NCBI GenBank assembly: GCA_964388245.1
Contig: CAYLZH010000049.1
Coordinates: 1-21,707, forward strand
Length of the DNA: 21,707 nucleotides
Direction: 5' to 3'
DNA from: JAIOYV01 sp964388245
GTDB taxonomy: Bacteria > Bacteroidota > Bacteroidia > Bacteroidales > M50B96
Within the stretch, counting starts at the first letter, position 1; every line of letters begins with the position of its first letter. The notes beneath the pieces were generated by a model. It was not told where the DNA came from and made no database searches. It was given only the letters and a program-made list of their open reading frames with translations. Made by a program: the position numbers and the translations under genes. Positions 1-7,945 of this stretch are shown in pieces.

Positions 1-1098
1 AATGGCACAAGTATATTGACCTCCACATGTGTTTACACCATCAGATAGTAATAAAATAGCTTTTGACTTTGTTTGGTCTTGTGAGAACAATGAAGGAGAA
101 GAATTTAATCGGTCATTTAATGGTGTATTGGCAACAGGTTGTAAAGTGCTAGTTATCCTGCTTATTTCATGTCTATTATTTTTTAATGTAGAATATGAAT
201 ACATCGGAGCAGGAATACAGTCCTCAATAGTAAGAAACCCAATTTTGATTTTTTTAGGTAAACCATTGTCTCCAAGCAAATATAATAGTGCATCTTTCAT
301 GACTTCAATTCGAGAAGCCCCAAAATTTGGAAGTGCTGCTGTCATAGAACCAGAAATATCGGCAATTAGTAAGATTTCATCATAATCATCTAATGACTTT
401 ATTATCAAATTAATTCTATTAGGAATGTTTTTGAATTTTGGAGATGAACTCTGGTTATTTAATTCTACATCCTTTAAAAACCTTGGATGTTTAAATATTT
501 TTCCGGTTTTATGGTTTTTTGTGTCTTTTAATATGTAATTAATATATGCTGAATTTATCTTCGCAATATAATTATCCGGATTATTTGCAAGTGCTGAATC
601 AAATTGCTCTTTAGCAATAGTCATATCCTTTCTGCTTATTCTAAGATAAGGTGTACCGACTGCGGGTTCTGTAACCGATTGGTTAAAGATTCGACTCACT
701 CCATAATTTGTATACAAGCAACTCATTAGATATGACTCTGAAAGGAAAGAAGCTTTTCCAATATCCAGTGCTTTCTCGTTAAGTAATTGTGCTTTTAGAA
801 ATTCATGCTTTTTAAAGTGTTTATTTGCTTCATGAATGGTCTTGTTTAATTCAGATGCAAACCCGGCATTAGAGTTTGTGATTTTTCTTCTAAAATCTCG
901 ATATTCGGCACAATTATTTAAATTTATTGCACGGTCAATTTTTCTTAGTGCTTTGTCGAGTTTCAAATCGGTATATTCAGTTTTTGCCTGATAATACAGT
1001 AACTGTGCTTTTTCTTTATCTTTAAGACTCTGACTAAATCCAGTTAAAGATATAGTACTGAAGCAAACAAACCAAAGTATAAATGTAAGATTCCTCAT
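1..1098 (-). CDS. Secreted von Willebrand factor A (VWA) domain protein, partial (C-terminus off the left edge)
   Basis: Reading the minus strand from the ATG at 1098 gives 366 residues that are still open at the window edge. The first ~22 residues are a Sec signal peptide (hydrophobic stretch, then GFSQ), so the protein acts in the periplasm or at the surface. Residues ~25-200 are helical with TPR-like pairs (for example around residues 40-65 and 185-210). A VWA domain begins near residue 240: a hydrophobic strand followed by D247-I-S249-G-S251, the DxSxS metal-ion-dependent adhesion site (MIDAS), with the likely MIDAS Thr at T325 (NTPLND) and Asp at D353 (LLSDG). All three MIDAS motifs are present, so metal-dependent ligand binding should be intact. 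It is the last visible gene of the cluster, 15 nt after the OmpA-like gene, and is probably co-transcribed. What lies beyond the visible VWA part is unknown, and the ligand cannot be inferred. Confidence 0.85.
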   Translation of the reverse strand, partial: MRNLTFILWFVCFSTISLTGFSQSLKDKEKAQLLYYQAKTEYTDLKLDKALRKIDRAINLNNCAEYRDFRRKITNSNAGFASELNKTIHEANKHFKKHEFLKAQLLNEKALDIGKASFLSESYLMSCLYTNYGVSRIFNQSVTEPAVGTPYLRISRKDMTIAKEQFDSALANNPDNYIAKINSAYINYILKDTKNHKTGKIFKHPRFLKDVELNNQSSSPKFKNIPNRINLIIKSLDDYDEILLIADISGSMTAALPNFGASRIEVMKDALLYLLGDNGLPKKIKIGFLTIEDCIPAPMYSYSTLKNNRHEISRITSTLQPVANTPLNDRLNSSPSLFSQDQTKSKAILLLSDGVNTCGGQYTCAI

Positions 1099-1113
1099 AG
1101 TATAAGTATTAGG

Positions 1114-2286
1114 TTATTCTACTGTACATATCGTTGAAATAGAGACTCTCCTTCTTTGTGGACAATTACCCGAACATGAATTTGGATCAATATCATGTGG
1201 ATATTCTTCACCCTTCCCAATATATTCAACAGATAATTCTATTTTATCATTGATTGATCCAATTTTTGATTCTATGTATTTTTTGATATTTTTTGCTCTT
1301 TGGCATGATAATAAAAAGTTTAGACATTGATTCTCCCGCTCAAATCTTTCACATGTACTATCAGGAAACAGTGATTTTAAGTCCTTTCTTAATAAAGATG
1401 AGAACCCAATATCATCTGAATAACCTGTTAATAAAACTTTCATTTTAAATTCATTATCAGGTTTATAATTGATTATTTTTTCTATGTACTCATCAAATTC
1501 ACCCGATATTCTATCTTTCAATTTATAAGAACCTAATTCAAAAAATACATTTGTTGAGAAATTCATAGGTTCGGCTAAGGGGCTGGTGATTGCTGCAATC
1601 AAATTTTGTGCGATTCTGGATGCATCTAGCAATCTTTCAATATGATATTCACTCATTTCAATAGAATGATGTGAACTTCTTTGATAAATAATAGCTTGAG
1701 ATAAAACTTTCTCGATAGCGCGGAATTCAGAACTTTGAAGTAGAGTTGCTCCTGCATGCGTAGGAATATTTTCTATTAAGTTTAGGATTATGTCTTTCAG
1801 TGAGTCAATTTTTATTTTAAGTAGATCAATATTACTATTGAGAACACTATCAAGCAGTACATTGGGATTAAAATGAGAAATTGTTGAATTAATGAGCATC
1901 TTTTTAATTAGATATCTATCGATTTCAAATGCAGCATTATCAGTATTGTATTTGTATTTTTTCCCTTTTTCAATTATAAATTTATCGACTTGAATATGTT
2001 TAATATTAGGATTAAATATTGCTGAATCACCATTCGCATTACTAAGAGTTATACTATCAACATAGACTTCTTTTTTTGTCAGGCAATCATGATGTTTATC
2101 ATACAACATATCATCTAAGCTTAGAATAATAGAATTTACAAACAGTGAGTCTGGTACTGAGTCAGAATTTACCTCAAGCTCATCAATAATTAAATCGGAA
2201 ATATTAATCTTATCGACTACTCTCGGACTGCATGAAACCAATAAGGAAATTAGGATGACCAAAGTGATGAAATAATCTTTTTTCAT
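1114..2286 (-). CDS. Lipoprotein with C-terminal OmpA-like domain
   Basis: 390 residues. The N-terminus is a lipoprotein signal (LLVSC, lipobox Cys at 19), so the protein is likely anchored in the outer membrane. Residues ~25-235 are not recognisable; 130-235 look helical. Residues ~240-388 resemble the OmpA C-terminal fold: a first strand near F249, G288-Y-S-D-D-I-G294 (equivalent to GHTDxxG), LSCQRAKNI at 326-334 (LSxxRA), and QRRRVSI at 377-383 (NRRVEI). In characterised relatives the Asp and Arg of these motifs hold diaminopimelate of peptidoglycan. A Cys-rich insertion (C312, C321, C328, C371, C375) is unusual and may form disulfides. The start ATG overlaps the stop of the upstream gene by 4 nt, which suggests translational coupling. 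It probably ties the complex made by its neighbours to the cell wall; that role is inference. Confidence 0.85.
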   Translation of the reverse strand: MKKDYFITLVILISLLVSCSPRVVDKINISDLIIDELEVNSDSVPDSLFVNSIILSLDDMLYDKHHDCLTKKEVYVDSITLSNANGDSAIFNPNIKHIQVDKFIIEKGKKYKYNTDNAAFEIDRYLIKKMLINSTISHFNPNVLLDSVLNSNIDLLKIKIDSLKDIILNLIENIPTHAGATLLQSSEFRAIEKVLSQAIIYQRSSHHSIEMSEYHIERLLDASRIAQNLIAAITSPLAEPMNFSTNVFFELGSYKLKDRISGEFDEYIEKIINYKPDNEFKMKVLLTGYSDDIGFSSLLRKDLKSLFPDSTCERFERENQCLNFLLSCQRAKNIKKYIESKIGSINDKIELSVEYIGKGEEYPHDIDPNSCSGNCPQRRRVSISTICTVE

Positions 2287-3488
2287 TTCATAAAGTAATT
2301 AGTTATACTCTTATATTTAGCATAATTGATTTTAATCGAACTTTCTAGCATTTCTATCTGATATGTTGTAAATTTGTCTGAAGATTCAAGTATTTTTCTA
2401 AGCTCTTCTTCCTCATTAATAATATTTGATATATCATTAGTTATTATATATAGACTTTGTTTATCTTTTATTTGGTAATCGATTAAAGACATATCTATGA
2501 GAAATAATTCCGTGAAGAGTTGAATGGAATTATCATAACATTCAATAACCTTTAGTAGGTTTCCGACATTACTATATTGGTCAATTAATGTATCATTAAA
2601 ATTAATTTTTTTTATAATTAACTCTCTATTGGAGATTAGAGTTTTAACATCTTCCGCTTGCATTATTAATTTAATTCTATCTTTCAGAAGATTTGACATC
2701 TCATCCATAGTTGAATTAACAAAGTCTTTTCTTTGTTTTTCACAAGAATTCGATAAACCAGTAATTTCGGATATTTGATTGTGTACTTGAAATAGGACTC
2801 TACTTTGTTCTAAAATTTTCTTTTCGTTTGCCTTTTGCACAACTAACAATTTGTATTTAAAAGCCTCATTATAAAATTGTTGAATTCTGCTGTAAAAAAT
2901 ATTATCACCATTAATCGGTTTTATATAGATTTCAATAGGATATTTATTGGACATCGCGTTACATGATATCATATAGCTATTAGATTCATAGAATTTATCC
3001 TGACTTTTGATTTGGAGAAAAGTGGAGTCTGACGATTCATTCCCAATTAAAATCTGATAAAGACTTCCAATTACTTTCTTAGGACTTCCTAGAGGGCAAA
3101 ATATAATCAATGAATCCGGTATTTCTTCATGTGAAATTAAATCCAAAATTTTAAAATAGATTATATTGCCCTTTTCTAGTTGAATATCATTTATTACACC
3201 AATTCCATTAGGTCTAAAACCACCTGCAATACTAACAAAACCATTTTTATAGAAAGCAATCCTAATGTCTTGAGTTTTTGAATAACGCAAACCTCTAACA
3301 TCAATACTAAAATTTCCCTCTTCATCTGTTAAATTATATTTCCCAGTAGATTCAATAAGTCTTGCGTTTACACCTTGAATAGGTTTTCCATTGACATCAG
3401 TAACGGTACCAGAGATAAATTCAAAATGATCTCTTTGTGAGTATACAAGGTTTGGAAAAAGAAATATTAATAGCAATATATTCTTCAT
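2283..3488 (-). CDS. Secreted protein with N-terminal carboxypeptidase-regulatory-like domain
   Basis: 401 residues. A Sec signal peptide covers about 1-17 (MKNILLLIFLF..., ending VYSQ). Residues ~26-105 are a CarboxypepD_reg-like (CRD) beta-sandwich: SGTVTDVNGKPIQGVNARL followed by TDEEGNFSIDV, the usual G-x-V-x-D...G-x-P-L/I-x-G-V...D-x-x-G-x-F pattern. A second beta-rich stretch runs to about 205, and 205-401 is mostly charged helix with little similarity I can name. There is no lipobox and no second membrane segment, so the protein is likely soluble in the periplasm or held by partners. It starts 4 nt after the upstream gene and overlaps the next by 4 nt. The CRD is often a structural or docking module in Bacteroidota envelope machines; nothing here shows enzyme activity. 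Confidence 0.8.
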   Translation of the reverse strand: MKNILLLIFLFPNLVYSQRDHFEFISGTVTDVNGKPIQGVNARLIESTGKYNLTDEEGNFSIDVRGLRYSKTQDIRIAFYKNGFVSIAGGFRPNGIGVINDIQLEKGNIIYFKILDLISHEEIPDSLIIFCPLGSPKKVIGSLYQILIGNESSDSTFLQIKSQDKFYESNSYMISCNAMSNKYPIEIYIKPINGDNIFYSRIQQFYNEAFKYKLLVVQKANEKKILEQSRVLFQVHNQISEITGLSNSCEKQRKDFVNSTMDEMSNLLKDRIKLIMQAEDVKTLISNRELIIKKINFNDTLIDQYSNVGNLLKVIECYDNSIQLFTELFLIDMSLIDYQIKDKQSLYIITNDISNIINEEEELRKILESSDKFTTYQIEMLESSIKINYAKYKSITNYFMK

Positions 3489-3492
3489 TTCA

Positions 3493-3987
3493 TTATTGTT
3501 CAGGATTTAACTCAAATGATATTCTTTCATTTGAATTGTACATAATCAATTTAGATTGTTTTATATAATTTCTTTTACACGCTGTAATAAAGCCACGATC
3601 AGTTGGTTTAAAGTTCTTTAACCTAATTGTAAACTCCCCATTTTCATTGGTAAGGGTATCAGTTGTTTCTATTTGTATTGAAACGCTATCTAATGGAATC
3701 CTTTCTTGCTTATCATAAACAACACCTCTTATTAAGATTTCATCCGAAATTGCGGCTTGTTGAGTTTTGTTTGATACAATTGAATTAATTCCTTGAGTAT
3801 TGTTGTATGAATTAGATATATTTATATCTCTTGCGACATTATATATTTTTGATGAATCATAAATCCTTTCAGAATTTGTAGTGATATCACTATCAACAGA
3901 AATTATTTGAATAATCCACCCAACAATGGCAATTCCAATCGTGACTAAAATTCCAATGAGCCATTTTCTATTTCTTTTAACTTTCAT
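3493..3987 (-). CDS. Small inner-membrane-anchored protein with a carboxypeptidase-regulatory-like domain
   Basis: 164 residues. A short basic N-terminus (KVKRNRK) precedes one transmembrane helix at ~9-30, with no cleavage site, giving a signal-anchor topology with the rest in the periplasm. Residues 40-80 are a polar, Asn/Ser-rich linker containing IYNVARDINISNSYNN. Residues ~83-162 form a CRD-like beta domain: LIRGVVYDKQ, then PLDSVSIQI, then TNENGEFTIRL. It is the first of the four tightly packed genes and lies 64 nt downstream of the CDC-like lipoprotein gene. No clear promoter is seen in that gap, so it may share the upstream transcript. It could link the inner membrane to the secreted CRD and OmpA-like partners. 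Function unknown. Confidence 0.75.
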   Translation of the reverse strand: MKVKRNRKWLIGILVTIGIAIVGWIIQIISVDSDITTNSERIYDSSKIYNVARDINISNSYNNTQGINSIVSNKTQQAAISDEILIRGVVYDKQERIPLDSVSIQIETTDTLTNENGEFTIRLKNFKPTDRGFITACKRNYIKQSKLIMYNSNERISFELNPEQ

Positions 3988-4051
3988 TCAATATAAACCA
4001 ACTTTTAATTAACATATTCATCTGATGTAATTACTCTCTGTTTATTTTTCT

Positions 4052-5599
4052 TTATTTCTCCTCCACCCTACACAAAAACATAGCATCACAATTATCTGAT
4101 CTCTTTAAATATTCCTCCCAAACATCTGTATTGCTTCCGTTTATATACCAAATTGCATTTGTTAAATCTGATTCATTCCAGGGATGATAAAAGTCTTTTG
4201 AAAAGGATTTAACCAGGTCTTCGTCTTCGTAGAGGGTGCCTGAGATTATAATTTTCTGTCCAGCGATATTCGGGAGGCTTAATGATTTAGTTGCCCCAAT
4301 CCAAATGAAATCATCATCTCCACAGGTGATGTTATCTTGCGAATATTCAAATCCATTGACATCAATAGTGTACGAAAAGTCTCCATCACTTATCCAGTCG
4401 CAGTCGTTGTAAACATAGAATCCGTATATCTGTACGTCAAAATCAACCGATTCGGTTATTTGCTCATATTCCTTTGTAGTGTATTCTACTTCATGACCTA
4501 TTCTGAACACACTTCCATCCAAATAATTAACATGATAAGCTATTGGAAGTGCATCGGCTATAGATGTGGGTGTCATCCCGGAATTGATTAAATCAATTAC
4601 AGATTGAGCATCATTTGTTACACTACCAGCTATACCTCCATACACCTTACATTCAAAATAGCTATTCTCTAATATTTCCTGGTATTGGCCACCAATATTA
4701 ACGGACAGGGCTTGAAACGCTGCGTCAACTGATGCAGCCATTTGTGAGGCAGAGTAGGATGAAGTTACCTTAGCTATTATTGTTCTGCCATAGTCAATGG
4801 ATGAGATGTACCCAGGTGGGTTTGTCGGGTTAATCTTATTTCTTAGACTTTCCAAATTAATATTATCTCCAAAGAAATCGCCTGGGCTGGCCGGCAAATC
4901 TACCTCAATTGAGTAATATCTTTGTTTGAAATAGATTATTACAGTGTTGGTTTCATAGCTGTTTTCAAAGCTTAAATTTAAACTGAAAAGGTCGCCAAGC
5001 CATTTGGGTTTAAATCCCAGCTCCAAACCAACCTGATCTTTGCTATATGCTTCTGATTTTATAAAGGAATAATCAGTACTAACTGCGGAATTACCAGATG
5101 AGAGTAAGGTGTTTATGGCTGAAGTGACATTTGCATTAGATGGATTTTCGATGATTGCGCTATTGCCATTCGAAAGTATAATATCTTTAAAAGTTATTGT
5201 GATAGGTTTCCGGCTATAATCTCCAATTGAAATCAAGTCTCCATCATTAAACCAATATTTTCCTTGAATAATAGAACCCAGGTATATATCGTTTGTTGAT
5301 TTTACATTATGCTCCCCTATCTTAAAGGAGGAAAGCGATTTATAATTTTCGATCCTTTTCGCTCGCTTATAACTTGTCGTAGTTACGCTATAGGTTATGC
5401 CCTGGTTATCTGTTTCAGTAGTAACAATTGGATTTCCTTGTTGAGTTGGTTCATATTCTTTCGGTTCATCAAAATGTCCGGCGGCAGTTATCAATTCATT
5501 AGCATCCTTAGCATAGTTTGTATCATCAAAGCAAGATGACGTACATAGTAGTAGTGAAATTACTAATGAAATGCCCATTAAAGATTTTACTGTTCCCAT
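4052..5599 (-). CDS. Cholesterol-dependent-cytolysin-like (CDCL / thiol-activated cytolysin family) lipoprotein
   Basis: 515 residues with a lipoprotein signal (TSSC, Cys at 23). The acidic residues after the Cys (FDD) resemble the surface-export signal of Bacteroidota lipoproteins. Domains 1-3 of the CDC pore-former fold are clear by motif: KPITITF near 131-137; YSKDQVGLELGF at 185-196; FKQRYYSIEVDLP at 224-236, matching the CDC FKQ-F/Y-Y-T-V-x-x-D block; YISSIDYGRTI at 264-274; the conserved Gly pair at 321-322 (VYGGIAG); and IAYHVNYLDGS near 353-363. The CDC undecapeptide (ECTGLAWEWWR) and the usual domain 4 are absent. Residues ~380-515 are instead an acidic, Trp-rich beta region with several Cys. 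Bacteroidota CDCLs are known as two-component, proteolytically activated pore formers that can kill bacteria. No second CDCL is seen here, so pore formation by this one is inferred from family only. Confidence 0.85.
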   Translation of the reverse strand: MGTVKSLMGISLVISLLLCTSSCFDDTNYAKDANELITAAGHFDEPKEYEPTQQGNPIVTTETDNQGITYSVTTTSYKRAKRIENYKSLSSFKIGEHNVKSTNDIYLGSIIQGKYWFNDGDLISIGDYSRKPITITFKDIILSNGNSAIIENPSNANVTSAINTLLSSGNSAVSTDYSFIKSEAYSKDQVGLELGFKPKWLGDLFSLNLSFENSYETNTVIIYFKQRYYSIEVDLPASPGDFFGDNINLESLRNKINPTNPPGYISSIDYGRTIIAKVTSSYSASQMAASVDAAFQALSVNIGGQYQEILENSYFECKVYGGIAGSVTNDAQSVIDLINSGMTPTSIADALPIAYHVNYLDGSVFRIGHEVEYTTKEYEQITESVDFDVQIYGFYVYNDCDWISDGDFSYTIDVNGFEYSQDNITCGDDDFIWIGATKSLSLPNIAGQKIIISGTLYEDEDLVKSFSKDFYHPWNESDLTNAIWYINGSNTDVWEEYLKRSDNCDAMFLCRVEEK

Positions 5600-6082
5600 A
5601 TTCGTTCATTTTGTGATATTAACAACCTGTTTCCTATTTGCCATTCATGTATTTGCATATAAAACTTGCATCAATAGTATTTCTAATAGGATTAATACCA
5701 TGAGAATTGAAAGTGTGACAGGGGAGGGATATGTTTTATAATATGTTTTAGATATTTATGATGTAGTTACACGATGTTACAGATGATTCATGTAAGAATT
5801 GAAGCATATTATGTACTACTTAGTTACGAAATACAAACTTGGAGTAGAGTTACTGTTGACATTCCAGATATAAAATTTTTAACAAATTGCAAGTATCTGA
5901 AACACTCCTACGATTAATTTGGAAATTTTTAGAAGCTGGAATGTATGAAAACAAAAAATCTACATTCATCCAATTTAATCCACAAAAATCGAAAAAGCGT
6001 CCTATTTAGGCATATTCGTACTTATTCGTCTATATTAGTGATTATTGAGACTTATTTAGATAACCAGTAAAATTCCGTGTTT

Positions 6083-6090
6083 TACATTTG
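6083..6090 (+). promoter_or_regulatory. Candidate -7 promoter box for the HTH gene
   Basis: TACATTTG matches the Bacteroidota -7 consensus TAnnTTTG exactly. It lies about 70 nt before the HTH gene start. No convincing -33 TTTG box is seen at the usual distance. Its last bases are also the start of an inverted repeat (6087-6123), so folding or a bound protein there could affect initiation. Confidence 0.4.
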
Positions 6091-6123
6091 AGCCATCAAA
6101 TCAATTCAAATGATGGTTTCAAA
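6087..6123 (+). repeat. Imperfect inverted repeat in the HTH gene leader
   Basis: TTTGAGCCATCA (6087-6098) pairs with TGATGGTTTCAAA (6111-6123) with a small bulge; the 12-nt loop is AATCAATTCAAA. It overlaps the candidate -7 box and lies just upstream of the HTH gene. It could be an operator for the HTH protein itself or an RNA hairpin. Confidence 0.45.
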
Positions 6124-6159
6124 TATTGATTTGAAAAGGCAATGTTCAATTGCTGATAA

Positions 6160-6540
6160 ATGAATGTGATTATGATTGAATTAAAAATAATAAACATGGA
6201 GACAATGATGATGAATAAAGAGCAAAGTACTAAAAGTCAAAACACACCTGCTAGTACACTGATAATAATCAACAGGGATGAACTAGTACCAATAATTGCT
6301 GAGGCAATTTCTAAAGTCCTTCCAAAGCAACAGGTAACCAATCAAGAACCAGAAACAAACGACATTCTTGGTGATTTTATCTCTCAAAAGGATGCAATGA
6401 AAACACTGGGCAGAAAAACGACCTGGTTCTACAACATGCGGACGAATGGAAAACTTAGGGCCATGAAAGCAGCAAATCAGTGGTGGTATAAAAAGGATGA
6501 TATTAAGGAATTTATTAACAACGGTAGCGCATCATACTAA
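6160..6540 (+). CDS. Small helix-turn-helix (excisionase-type, HTH_17-like) DNA-binding protein
   Basis: 126 residues from the ATG at 6160; the ATG at 6196 (A-rich context just upstream) is an equally possible start. The N-terminal half is polar and variable. Residues ~70-121 form a MerR/excisionase-like winged HTH: DFISQKDAMKTLGRKTTWFY, then RTNGKLRAMKA, then WWYKKDDIKEFI. This is the usual pattern in which a helix reads DNA and a wing ends with 'K-x-x-D-h-x-x-F/W-I'. Proteins of this type sit at the head of many Bacteroidota integrated elements and act as excisionase/directionality factors or regulators. The next gene starts 28 nt downstream on the same strand, so they are likely co-transcribed. 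Which DNA it binds is unknown; the nearby inverted repeats are candidates. Confidence 0.75.
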   Translation: MNVIMIELKIINMETMMMNKEQSTKSQNTPASTLIIINRDELVPIIAEAISKVLPKQQVTNQEPETNDILGDFISQKDAMKTLGRKTTWFYNMRTNGKLRAMKAANQWWYKKDDIKEFINNGSASY

Positions 6541-6568
6541 TTTTCATGCTATAGAGAAGACAACATCA

Positions 6569-7945
6569 ATGATATTCTCCTATTCACAAAATCAGCCAAA
6601 TCCTGATGATGACTATTTCGTCCCTAAGATTGTCACAGAAGGGAGTCCATACTTTCCTCAAACTGTCTTTGAGACGCTCCCTGAATGCTTGAGAACTATT
6701 TTTCAATCGACTACCCACAAACAGGAGAAGGATGTAATTCTGCTGGGAGCTCTGACGATAATTTCGGGGTGTTTGCCAAATACCCGTGGAATTTATGACA
6801 ACCGCTACGTTTATCCGAACTTATATACATTTATCGATGCTCCAGCTGGCTCAGGCAAAGGAGTGCTAAACTTTTTGCGATATTTAGCGGAGCCGATACA
6901 TCACGAAAAAAGACAAGAATCCAGAAAGTTATGGCAAGAATATGAGCAACAGAAAGCAGAAATTAAGAAGGAAAAAGGAAAGTCGGTTACAGAAATAAAG
7001 GAACCTCCTTCAAAAATGTTGCTGATTCCGGCAAACAACAGTGCCAGCTCATTCATCCAAACATTAAATGACAATGATGGATCGGGAATTTTATTCGCAA
7101 CAGAGGCAGATACACTCACAAATTCACTTGCACAGGATTGGGGCAACTTTAGCGATGTAATGCGGTGTGCTTTTCATCACGAAACAGTAGAGGTACAGAG
7201 AAAGACCAATAAAGAATATATTTCAATTTCCTGTCCGAGGCTTTCGATTTTCTTAACAGGAACACTTGGACAATTACAGCGCTTGATCCCCGATACAGAA
7301 AATGGTCTGTTCAGTCGTTTTATGTACTACTCAATGAAATCGATACCGGAATTTCGCAACGTATTTCAAAAAAGAACGGACAGACCAGGACAGGAATTCA
7401 AAGACTTGGGAATGAAATTGCATGAAACTTACAAGAAATTAATAGTTTTAAAGAATCCTGTAGAATTTGTTGTTGACACACAATATCAGGAGAAGTTTGT
7501 GTTGCACTTCAACAACCTGATAAAGCAATATCATTTTGAAACCGGCGACAGGATTTTAGCAACTATTCACAGAATTGGCTTGATTACATTTCGGATATCA
7601 ATCATATTTACCATACTGAAAAATATGATTGATGAGCAACAGGAACTGCTACCGATTAACACTATTGAATATATTGATTTCAGAAATGCAGTATGGTTAT
7701 CAGAAAGGCTTATTCAAATGAGCTTATTGCACATGGCCGACATGCCGGAGAATAAATCGAAATCGATAAAAAGCCGTCGAATTAATCAATTACTCGAAAA
7801 GCTACCAACAGAATTTAAAAGAAAAGAGGCCAATACTATTTCGAAAGAACTCAACATACCACCTTCAACACTAACAAGATATCTTACTACAGGCCCATTC
7901 GAATCAACTGGTTACGGAAGGTATCGGAAATTGAAGGTTTCTTGA
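6569..7945 (+). CDS. DUF3987-family P-loop protein of a mobile element
   Basis: 458 residues. I chose the ATG at 6569 because a purine-rich AGAGAAGA lies 8 nt upstream; the longer reading from 6497 overlaps the HTH gene and adds residues unlike the family. The protein matches the DUF3987 pattern: LLGALTIISGCLPNTRGIYD (59-78), then a strand leading into a Walker A loop, APAGSGKG (91-98). A charged helical insert rich in Lys/Glu follows, then ATEADTL and further conserved blocks such as FLTGTLGQLQRLI and GLFSRFMYYS. The C-terminal ~60 residues look like a winged helix (RINQLLEKLPTEFKRKEANTI...PPSTLTRYL). DUF3987 proteins accompany primases in phages and integrative elements and are thought to be ATPases in replication. 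The stop codon lies inside the first copy of the TTGAAAAATCCTGT repeat. Confidence 0.85.
   Translation: MIFSYSQNQPNPDDDYFVPKIVTEGSPYFPQTVFETLPECLRTIFQSTTHKQEKDVILLGALTIISGCLPNTRGIYDNRYVYPNLYTFIDAPAGSGKGVLNFLRYLAEPIHHEKRQESRKLWQEYEQQKAEIKKEKGKSVTEIKEPPSKMLLIPANNSASSFIQTLNDNDGSGILFATEADTLTNSLAQDWGNFSDVMRCAFHHETVEVQRKTNKEYISISCPRLSIFLTGTLGQLQRLIPDTENGLFSRFMYYSMKSIPEFRNVFQKRTDRPGQEFKDLGMKLHETYKKLIVLKNPVEFVVDTQYQEKFVLHFNNLIKQYHFETGDRILATIHRIGLITFRISIIFTILKNMIDEQQELLPINTIEYIDFRNAVWLSERLIQMSLLHMADMPENKSKSIKSRRINQLLEKLPTEFKRKEANTISKELNIPPSTLTRYLTTGPFESTGYGRYRKLKVS

Larger units (their letters stand above)
5600..6159. other. AT-rich intergenic region between the CDC-like gene and the replication-like module
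   Basis: About 560 nt without a credible coding region. It separates divergent transcription units (minus-strand lipoprotein, plus-strand HTH gene). The first ~400 nt show no structure I can support. Near 6011-6030 the heptamer ATTCGTa/c occurs twice about 10 nt apart. The last 80 nt hold a candidate promoter and a hairpin, listed separately. I searched by eye for a copy of the tRNA-Leu 3' end that would mark an attachment site and found none. Confidence 0.5.

Noticed and set aside
29..385. 118-residue plus-strand open frame
   Set aside because: It lies opposite the VWA domain, whose MIDAS motifs and signal peptide make the minus strand the coding one.
5600..6159. Search for a tRNA-Leu 3'-end copy marking the left end of the element
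   Set aside because: No stretch similar to the tRNA 3' end was seen by eye here or elsewhere left of the tRNA.
6497..6568. Upstream ATG of the DUF3987 gene
   Set aside because: It would overlap the HTH gene and add 24 residues unlike the family; the ATG at 6569 has a better ribosome-binding context.
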